Source: DASUPK01 sp963833375 (lineage in GTDB: Bacteria; Actinomycetota; Thermoleophilia; Solirubrobacterales; 70-9). From it: a DNA stretch of 64,000 nucleotides. Below, one piece after another: positions 58,827 to 64,000 of this stretch; the first letter of the stretch is position 1, and every line of letters starts with the position of its first letter. The notes below the pieces were generated by a model. The model was not told the origin of the DNA. It saw only the letters and a program-made list of their open reading frames with translations, and searched no databases. The position numbers were made by a program, and so were the translations under genes. The stretch lies in the NCBI GenBank assembly GCA_963833375.1, contig CAWHXR010000007.1, forward strand, positions 310,001 through 374,000, read 5' to 3'.

Positions 58827-60031
58827 CCCTGGACCTTCTCGACGGCCTCGCCGGCCGCGTCCCACATCGAGGTGGAGCGGTCGCGGAACTCGACGCCGTA
58901 CTTGTTGAGGATCTTCGCCCCCTCCTCCTCCCAGGCGCCGGGGATGCGGAAGACGGTGATCGTCTCGGCGGGGTCCTTGCCGAGCTCCAGGCAGGCCTTG
59001 ATCACGCCGCGGGCGACGATGTCGACCCGGGTGTTGGAGACGATCGACATCATCACGGCGATCTTCTCGACCCCGTCCTTCTTCAGGACCTCCTTGGTGA
59101 GGCCGCAGGACTTGGCGACCGAAGGGTTGCCGCCGATCTCGGCGTAGTTGGCGGGCTTGCCGCCCTGGCTGCGGACAGCGTCGGTGAGGGTGAGCGAGCC
59201 GCCGCCCGCGCCGATCACCAGTCCGAGGTTGCCCTCGAAGCCGTGGTCCTTGCCTTGGATGACGCCGCGGTGGTCGGCCTCGTCGATCGCCTTGACGTTG
59301 CGCTCGAACTCCGAGGGCTCATAGAGCTCGCGCGGCTCCTCGAGCTCGACCCCGATCTCCTTGAGCATCTTCTGGTGGCGGCCGACGGCCTCGTCCTCCA
59401 TCTCCATGTGAGCGTCGAGAGCGACGAAGGAGCCGTCGGAGAGGCGCGCCAGCGGGTTGATCTCGGCCAGGGTCATGTCGTAGTCGCGCTGCAGCTGGGC
59501 GAGGCCGGCGAGGATCGGGGTGGCGCGGGTGAGCTCGCGGCCGGTGAGGCCGCCCGCCGCCGCGACGACCTCCTTGGCGCGGAAGTCCGGGATGGGGTGG
59601 AGGTTGGAGAGATGCCCGCGGCCGACGTGGTCGGGGTGCTGATCGGCGACCTCCTCGATGTCGATCCCGCCCATGTCCGAGAAGAGCATCATCGGGCACT
59701 TGGCGCGACCGTCCCAGAGGACCGCCGCGTAGTACTCCTGGTCGACCTCGGCCTTCGGGTCGACGAGTACGCCGACCGGCATGTGGCCGTTGATCTCGAG
59801 CTCGAGGATGTCGGCGGCGTGGGCCTCGGCCTCCTCGGGGGTGTCGGCGAACTTGACGCCGCCCGCCTTCATGCGCCCGCCGGTCAGCACCTGCGACTTG
59901 ATCACGGTCGGCCCTCCGATCCGCTCGGCGGCCTCGCGCGCCTCGGCGGCGGTCTTGCAGAAGCCGTACTCGGTGACCGGGATCCCGGCCCGCTCGACTA
60001 TCCGGCGGCTTTCGAACTCGTAGAAGCGCAT
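58823..60031 (-). CDS. sucC: Succinyl-CoA ligase beta-subunit-like protein
   Basis: 402 residues from the ATG at 60031. ATP-grasp fold: FYEFESRRIVERAGIPVTEY, KSQVLTGGRMKAGGVKFADT, LAEINPLARLSDGSFVALDA and the Gly-rich GAGGGSLTLTDAVRSQGGKP with NYAEIGGNPS. It forms an ADP- or GDP-forming acid-CoA ligase with the alpha subunit. The TGGRMKAGG loop differs from the usual AGGRGKAGG, again suggesting a specialised substrate. It is first in the operon. Confidence 0.88.
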   Translation of the reverse strand: MRFYEFESRRIVERAGIPVTEYGFCKTAAEAREAAERIGGPTVIKSQVLTGGRMKAGGVKFADTPEEAEAHAADILELEINGHMPVGVLVDPKAEVDQEYYAAVLWDGRAKCPMMLFSDMGGIDIEEVADQHPDHVGRGHLSNLHPIPDFRAKEVVAAAGGLTGRELTRATPILAGLAQLQRDYDMTLAEINPLARLSDGSFVALDAHMEMEDEAVGRHQKMLKEIGVELEEPRELYEPSEFERNVKAIDEADHRGVIQGKDHGFEGNLGLVIGAGGGSLTLTDAVRSQGGKPANYAEIGGNPSVAKSCGLTKEVLKKDGVEKIAVMMSIVSNTRVDIVARGVIKACLELGKDPAETITVFRIPGAWEEEGAKILNKYGVEFRDRSTSMWDAAGEAVEKVQG

Positions 60032-60186
60032 GTCAGCTCGTCCAGGGGGCGGGCGGGAACAGTACATAGCCCTTGCCCTTGACGATGCGCCGCGCCGCAA
60101 GCCAAATGGGCGGCGACATCGTAGATAGGCTCGACCGGTCGGCCGTCGGTGGCCGGCGAATGTCTCGACCAACCAAGGAGGATCGA

Positions 60187-60759
60187 ATGCGCAAGAAGCT
60201 CGGGGGAGGTCCGGCTCTGGTGATCGCCGTGCTCGCCCTGTTCGCCGCGCTCGGCGGCGGCTACGCGATCGGCAAAGGGTTCATCGGAACCGGCGATCTC
60301 AAGAACCAGGCTGTGACCAACAAGAAGATCAAGAAGGACACGATCAAGGGCAACCGGGTGGATGAGGCGAGCCTTGATGGGGCGGGGACCGGTCTCTCCG
60401 TCTCCCAGGTCACGGCCTCGACAGTGCCGGCATCGACGACGACAGCGACCTCAGTCCTGACGCTGCAGGTGCCCAAGGCCGGAAGCTACGTGATCATCTC
60501 GAAGGCGGTGCTCGCCAAGGGCGGGCTGCAGACCGCCGTGCAGTGTCTGCTCTCCGCCGGCGGCGACAACGACCGCTCGCTCGAGGCCGTCAACGCGGCC
60601 AACAACACGACGATCGTCAACACGGTCGCGCATACGTTCAGCGCCCCTGGAACCGTGACGCTGGCGTGCGACAACCCCGACACGGTGCCGCTGTTCGTCA
60701 CCGACAAGCGGATCTCCGCGATCCCGGTTGGGGCGCTCAGCAACACCGCGCTTCCGTAG
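60187..60759 (+). CDS. Secreted/surface protein of a Solirubrobacterales-type family
   Basis: 190 residues after a strong AAGGAGG site. N-terminal LVIAVLALFAALGGGYAIGK is a signal/anchor that matches many surface proteins of this group; TGDLKNQAVTNKKIKKDTIK is the repetitive Lys/Asn segment typical of them. A beta-rich C-terminal domain follows (SVLTLQVPKAGSYVIISKAV; GTVTLACDNPDTVPLFVTDK). Function unknown, probably on the cell surface. Confidence 0.75.
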   Translation: MRKKLGGGPALVIAVLALFAALGGGYAIGKGFIGTGDLKNQAVTNKKIKKDTIKGNRVDEASLDGAGTGLSVSQVTASTVPASTTTATSVLTLQVPKAGSYVIISKAVLAKGGLQTAVQCLLSAGGDNDRSLEAVNAANNTTIVNTVAHTFSAPGTVTLACDNPDTVPLFVTDKRISAIPVGALSNTALP

Positions 60760-60766
60760 GGCGTGC

Positions 60767-60801
60767 GCGCGCGGGGGCGGCGACCTCCGGCCCCCGCGCG
60801 C
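60767..60801 (+). terminator. 12-base-pair hairpin terminator after the surface-protein gene
   Basis: GCGCGCGGGGGC (60767-60778) pairs perfectly with GCCCCCGCGCGC (60790-60801), eight bases after the stop codon. Confidence 0.7.
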
Positions 60802-60845
60802 CGCCGCCGGACTGGACGAACGTCTTGGGCCTCAACCCCGACTCG

Positions 60846-60868
60846 GCACGCTCGACGATCGAGCGTGC
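60846..60868 (-). terminator. 10-base-pair hairpin terminator after the DHA2 exporter
   Basis: GCACGCTCGA (60846-60855) pairs perfectly with TCGAGCGTGC (60859-60868) around CGA, 48 bases past the exporter stop on the minus strand. Confidence 0.65.
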
Positions 60869-60915
60869 GGAGGAGGAGAGAAGCTGAGGCTCGAAGCCGA
60901 GCCCGTAGCCGGCGG

Positions 60916-62391
60916 CTAGGCGCTCTCCGCCTCGGCCACCACCGCGGCGGGCTCCCGCTCGCGCTGCGGCCTGAGGAGCACGATCGCGGCGATCGCCCCG
61001 ACCAGGCAGAAGAGCGCGCCGACCCCGAACTGGAGCTCGAAGCCGTCGGTCAGCGCCTTGACGGCCGAGGTCCCGGAGGCGACCTCGGAGTGGGTGTGAG
61101 AGGTCGCCAGCGTGGTGAGGACGGCGAGGCCGAGCGCGGCGCCCACGAACCTCGAGGTGTTGAGGACGCCGGAGGCGAGTCCGCTGAGGGGCCCGGGGAC
61201 CCCCTGAACGCCGACGATCGTCGCCGGGACCAGTGCCAGGCCGAGGCCGAGGGCGCCGAACATCCCGCCCGGGAAGACATCGGTCCAGTAGTTCCCGCTC
61301 GGGCCGACTCCGGTGAGGAGCGCCTCGCCCAGGGTGGCGGAGAGCATCCCGGCCACGAGCACCCAGCGTGCGCCGATCCGACGAGCGATGCGAGGCGCGA
61401 GGGTGGCGCCGGTGCCGACGGCCAGCGTCATCGGGACGAATGCGATCCCGGTATGCAGGGCGCTGTAGTGGAGCGTCCCCTGCATGTAGAGGGACAGGAA
61501 GAACCAGAAGCCGAAGATCGCGGCGTAGAGCAGGAAGATCACGACGTTGGCCGCCCGCAGGTTCCGCAGCCGGAAGACGCTCAGCGGCATCAGGGGAGTT
61601 CTCTCCGGGCGCCGCGCCAGGTTCGCCTCATAGAGCAGGAACGCCACCAGCAGGGCGGTGCCGGCCGTCAGCGGGACGAGCACTCCGGGCGAGCCCCAGC
61701 TGAGCCGGTCGGTGGTGACGATCCCGTAGGTGAGCGCGGTCATCCCGAGGGTCACGAGTACCGCGCCCGGGAGGTCGAAGTGCCGGTTCTCGGACTCGCT
61801 GCGGCCCTCTGGCACGAGGCTGCTGCTGAACAGGACGATCGCCAGCCCGATCGGCACGTTGATGACGAAGATCGCGGGCCAGCTGAAGGCCTCGGTGAGG
61901 ACGCCGCCGAGCAGGACGCCGGAGGTCGCCCCGACCGCCCCGACCGCTCCCCATGCGCCGAGGGCCCGGTTGCGGGGCGGTCCCTCGTCGAACGAGGTGG
62001 CGATGATCGCGAGGGTGGCCGGGGAGAGGATCGCCGCGCCGATGCCCTGGATCGCGCGGGCGCCGAGGAGCGCGCCGGACGTCGGGGCGATCGCGCAGAG
62101 CAGGGACGCCACGGAGAAGAGGAGGGTGCCGCCGAAGAACATCCGCCGGCGGCCGAAGAGGTCGGTGGCCCGGCCGCCCAGCAGCAGGAAGCCGGCGAAG
62201 GTGAGCGTGTATGCGTTCAGGACCCACTGCAGCCCGTTGGTCGAGAAGCCCAGGGAGTCCTTGATCGAGGGCAGCGCGACGTTCACGATCGAGACGTCGA
62301 GGATCACCATGAACTGGCCGAGACAAACGACCAGCAGGAGCGCGTTGGAGTTGCGCCTCACCATCCCCCTCGCTGCGGTGACGGGGTTCAC
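60916..62391 (-). CDS. DHA2-type MFS drug exporter (EmrB/QacA-like)
   Basis: 491 residues, 14 membrane segments. Marks: LGQFMVILDVSIVNVALPSI, the A motif GGRATDLFGRRRMFFGG, motif C-like GAVGATSGVLLGGVLTEAF and RALGAWGAVGAVG. The GTG start overlaps the stop of a 44-residue upstream gene by four bases (GTGA). An ArsR-type regulator is divergent, and an operator lies between, so the exporter is probably inducible. Confidence 0.92.
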   Translation of the reverse strand: MNPVTAARGMVRRNSNALLLVVCLGQFMVILDVSIVNVALPSIKDSLGFSTNGLQWVLNAYTLTFAGFLLLGGRATDLFGRRRMFFGGTLLFSVASLLCAIAPTSGALLGARAIQGIGAAILSPATLAIIATSFDEGPPRNRALGAWGAVGAVGATSGVLLGGVLTEAFSWPAIFVINVPIGLAIVLFSSSLVPEGRSESENRHFDLPGAVLVTLGMTALTYGIVTTDRLSWGSPGVLVPLTAGTALLVAFLLYEANLARRPERTPLMPLSVFRLRNLRAANVVIFLLYAAIFGFWFFLSLYMQGTLHYSALHTGIAFVPMTLAVGTGATLAPRIARRIGARWVLVAGMLSATLGEALLTGVGPSGNYWTDVFPGGMFGALGLGLALVPATIVGVQGVPGPLSGLASGVLNTSRFVGAALGLAVLTTLATSHTHSEVASGTSAVKALTDGFELQFGVGALFCLVGAIAAIVLLRPQREREPAAVVAEAESA

Positions 62392-62522
62392 TTGCGAACG
62401 GCCTCCAGAATGTACGCCGCTTCGATCGCCGCGGCCAGCCGTGAGGGACTAGTGAGACGAATGTCACCGTCGTGCTGCTCGCTGGGGGCGGGAGTCGTTT
62501 CGATGCTGTGTGTGTCTGACAT
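62388..62522 (-). CDS. 44-residue leader gene coupled to the DHA2 exporter
   Basis: ATG at 62522 follows a GGAGG site at good spacing (GGAGGCAACCGA). It encodes a hydrophilic segment (SDTHSIETTPAPSEQHDGD) and a C-terminal helix (PSRLAAAIEAAYILEAVRK) and ends in a GTGA overlap with the exporter start. I know no family for it. It could be a regulatory peptide, an exporter accessory or simply a means of translational coupling. Confidence 0.6.
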   Translation of the reverse strand: MSDTHSIETTPAPSEQHDGDIRLTSPSRLAAAIEAAYILEAVRK

Positions 62523-62548
62523 TCGGTTGCCTCCGCGCCTGTTCGGTA

Positions 62549-62566
62549 GTACGATGAGCATCGTAC
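62549..62566. promoter_or_regulatory. Palindromic operator between the exporter operon and the ArsR-like gene
   Basis: GTACGAT-GAGC-ATCGTAC is a perfect 7-base inverted repeat; a further half-site TGTCGTAC lies at 62583-62590, overlapping TACAAT, a -10 for the regulator (62588-62593). A dimeric ArsR-type repressor bound here could control both genes. Confidence 0.65.
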
Positions 62567-62607
62567 CATAAAGTTCGACGGATGTCGTACAATCGAAATC
62601 GAGCCTG

Positions 62608-62919
62608 ATGGAACCCCATCACCCCGATAGGAGCGAGATCGAGCTTCCCGCCGTGCTGCACGCGCTCAGCGACCCGCACCGGCTGGAGATCGTGCGGCGG
62701 CTCGACGAGGACTCCGCGCCCCGCGCCTGCGGGACCTTCGGCTTCGATCTCTCGAAGTCGACGATGACCCATCACTTCCGGACGCTGCGGGAGGCCGGTG
62801 TGATCCGGCAGGAGCGCGAGGGCACGACCAAGCTCACCTCGCTGCGCCGCGAGGACCTCGACGCCCGCTTCCCGGGGCTCCTGGACGCGGTGCTGAGCTC
62901 GAAGCCCGTCCCCGCCTAG
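62608..62919 (+). CDS. ArsR-family transcriptional regulator
   Basis: 103 residues. Winged helix: LHALSDPHRLEIVRRLDEDS, then FDLSKSTMTHHFRTLREAG as recognition helix and VIRQEREGTTKLTSLRREDL as the wing. There is a single Cys (RACGTF) before the recognition helix and no metal-site CxC, so an organic or redox signal is likelier than a metal. It is divergent from the exporter operon it probably represses. Confidence 0.88.
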   Translation: MEPHHPDRSEIELPAVLHALSDPHRLEIVRRLDEDSAPRACGTFGFDLSKSTMTHHFRTLREAGVIRQEREGTTKLTSLRREDLDARFPGLLDAVLSSKPVPA

Positions 62920-62964
62920 CGGCGGCTTTGAATCATCGCGGCGGGGTCATAGTCTTCGTGGCGA

Positions 62965-64000
62965 GTGAATACCTCGACGGCGTCCGTGATTCGCAGAGCC
63001 GCGCTCGACGATTTGATCGGGGCGCTGGCCGGCCGGGGCTACACGGTGATCGGGCCGACCGTCCGCGACGGGGCGATCGTCTATGAGGAGATCTCGTCGG
63101 CGGCGGATCTGCCGGCCGGGCTCACCGACGAGCAGGAGGGCGGCACCTATCGCCTCCATGAGCGCGAAGACGGTGCGCTCTTCGGCTTCAACAACGGGCC
63201 GAACTCCTGGAAGCACCACCTCTTCCCGCCCAACCTGACCCTCTGGAAGGCGCACCGCGCCGAGGGCGGAGAGGTCTCCTACGAGGAACAGGAGACGGAG
63301 CGGCCCCGCTACGCGTTCCTCGGGGTGCGCTCCTGTGACCTGGCTGCGATCGGCGTCCAGGACAAGGTCTTCATCGGCGATTCGTATGTGGACGCCGACT
63401 ACGAGTCGCGCCGACGCGACGCCTTCATCGTGGCGATCAACTGCTCGAAGGCGGGCAACACCTGCTTCTGCGTCTCGATGGACACCGGCCCTCGCGCCGA
63501 CTCGGGCTACGACCTGGCGCTGACCGAGCTGCTCGAGGGCGAGCACCGCTTCCTGGTCGAGGTCGGCTCCGAGCGCGGCCAGGAGATCCTGGACGAGATC
63601 GGCGCCGACGAGGCGGAGCATTCAGACGAGGACGCCGCGACGGCGGTCTCCCAGAAATGCGCCTCCGAGATGGGCCGCGAGCTCGACACCGACGGGATCA
63701 AGGAGCTGCTCTACCGGAACATGGAGCACCCGCGCTGGGACGAGGTCTCCGAGCGCTGCCTCACCTGCGGCAACTGCACGCTCGTCTGCCCGACCTGCTT
63801 CTGCCATACGGTCGAGGACATGAGCGACCTCGCCGGGCGAGGAGGCCGAACGGGTTCGGCGCTGGGACTCCTGCTTCAACCTCGACCACTCCTATATCCA
63901 CGGCGGCAGCGTCCGCAACTCCCCGCCCTCGCGCTACCGGCAGTGGATGACCCACAAGCTCGCCACCTGGATCGACCAGTTCGGCACCTCCGGGTGCGTC
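62965..64000 (+). CDS. 4Fe-4S dicluster protein (HydB/sulfhydrogenase beta-like), partial and frameshifted
   Basis: From GTG 62965 the frame encodes RRAALDDLIGALAGRGYTV, then LFGFNNGPNSWKHHLFPP, LGVRSCDLAAIGVQDKVFIG and the first ferredoxin loop CLTCGNCTLVCPTCFC. These match electron-transfer subunits annotated as hydrogenase/sulfhydrogenase beta. At about 63838 the reading changes by one base: the continuation EEAERVRRWDSCFNLDHSYI and HGGSVRNSPPSRYRQW is in another frame. The window ends before the second cluster. No stop is seen in either frame. Confidence 0.8.
   Translation, partial: MNTSTASVIRRAALDDLIGALAGRGYTVIGPTVRDGAIVYEEISSAADLPAGLTDEQEGGTYRLHEREDGALFGFNNGPNSWKHHLFPPNLTLWKAHRAEGGEVSYEEQETERPRYAFLGVRSCDLAAIGVQDKVFIGDSYVDADYESRRRDAFIVAINCSKAGNTCFCVSMDTGPRADSGYDLALTELLEGEHRFLVEVGSERGQEILDEIGADEAEHSDEDAATAVSQKCASEMGRELDTDGIKELLYRNMEHPRWDEVSERCLTCGNCTLVCPTCFCHTVEDMSDLAGRGGRTGSALGLLLQPRPLLYPRRQRPQLPALALPAVDDPQARHLDRPVRHLRVR

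Noticed and set aside
60810..60900. Possible short coding relic (NVLGLNPDSARSTIERAEEE) after the surface-protein gene
   Set aside because: It has no start or ribosome site, and a perfect hairpin lies within it; chance reading of terminator DNA is the simpler explanation.
60763..62571. 600-codon open frame on the plus strand opposite the DHA2 exporter
   Set aside because: The translation is dominated by Arg, Glu and Gly without motifs, whereas the minus strand encodes a full 14-span exporter.

Overview
The window is GC-rich (roughly 70%), gene-dense chromosomal DNA. The most likely source is an actinobacterium of the Thermoleophilia/Solirubrobacterales type. This is inferred from the central-gene set, an actinobacterial LexA box, a HAIR-type heat-shock operator, a surface-protein family typical of that group, and many apparently leaderless genes whose -10-like hexamer (TANNNT) lies 6-9 bases before the start codon. 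No insertion sequences, prophage, CRISPR array or replication origin were seen. Two tRNAs, RNase P RNA and a c-di-AMP riboswitch are present.

Layout. 1-0.8 kb holds a partial ORF and a broken HD-domain (RelA/SpoT-hydrolase-like) gene. 1-4.1 kb has a small membrane protein and a TadE/TadE/TadG-like surface cluster ending in a VanY plus lytic-transglycosylase protein, interrupted by a frameshift. 4.1-7.4 kb has a lipoprotein solute-binding protein, a MaoC hydratase, a cupredoxin and an enoyl-CoA hydratase. 7.5-19.6 kb carries uvrC-rapZ, a DrrAB-like ABC exporter, a VOC protein, the glycolytic run gap-pgk-tpiA-gpmI, hsp20, tgt and a small zinc ribbon. 19.7-26.6 kb has a phosphoesterase/lipoprotein/Ser-Thr kinase operon, an M48 protease, rlmH, argS, and ccmG-ccmH. 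26.7-29.6 kb holds tRNA-Gly, a CDP-sugar gene pair and an SDR. 29.7-33.8 kb has ccmE (cysteine type), ccmF, a CcmI-like protein, secG and a short solute-binding lipoprotein.

33.8-43.2 kb contains an Abi-alpha-like gene and a DUF445 gene, then a seven-gene minus-strand operon (two small membrane proteins, SDR, SRPBCC, flavin amine-oxidase-like enzyme, DUF1365, MMPL transporter). That operon is divergent from a MerR/B12-binding CarH/LitR-type photoreceptor regulator, so it is probably a light-controlled envelope-lipid cluster. 43.2-49 kb has tRNA-Leu, lexA with its SOS box and a coupled zinc-ribbon gene, rnpB, a methyltransferase, an SDR, a riboswitch-controlled RlpA-like protein, a CMD-family protein and glnA. 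49-53.3 kb has a ZIP transporter, a DUF255 thioredoxin-fold protein, a double-ACT protein and a PAP2 phosphatase. 53.3-60 kb is a minus-strand catabolic-looking run: sucC-like, sucD-like, ferredoxin, acyl-CoA synthetase, MFS, class III aminotransferase. 60.2-64 kb has a surface protein, an ArsR-controlled DHA2 exporter preceded by an unannotated 44-residue gene, and the start of a frameshifted 4Fe-4S dicluster protein.

Three loci carry reading-frame breaks (1-0.8 kb, about 2.83 kb, about 63.84 kb). Base-level sequence error cannot be excluded there. All calls come from reading the sequence and recalled family knowledge; no database search was run.
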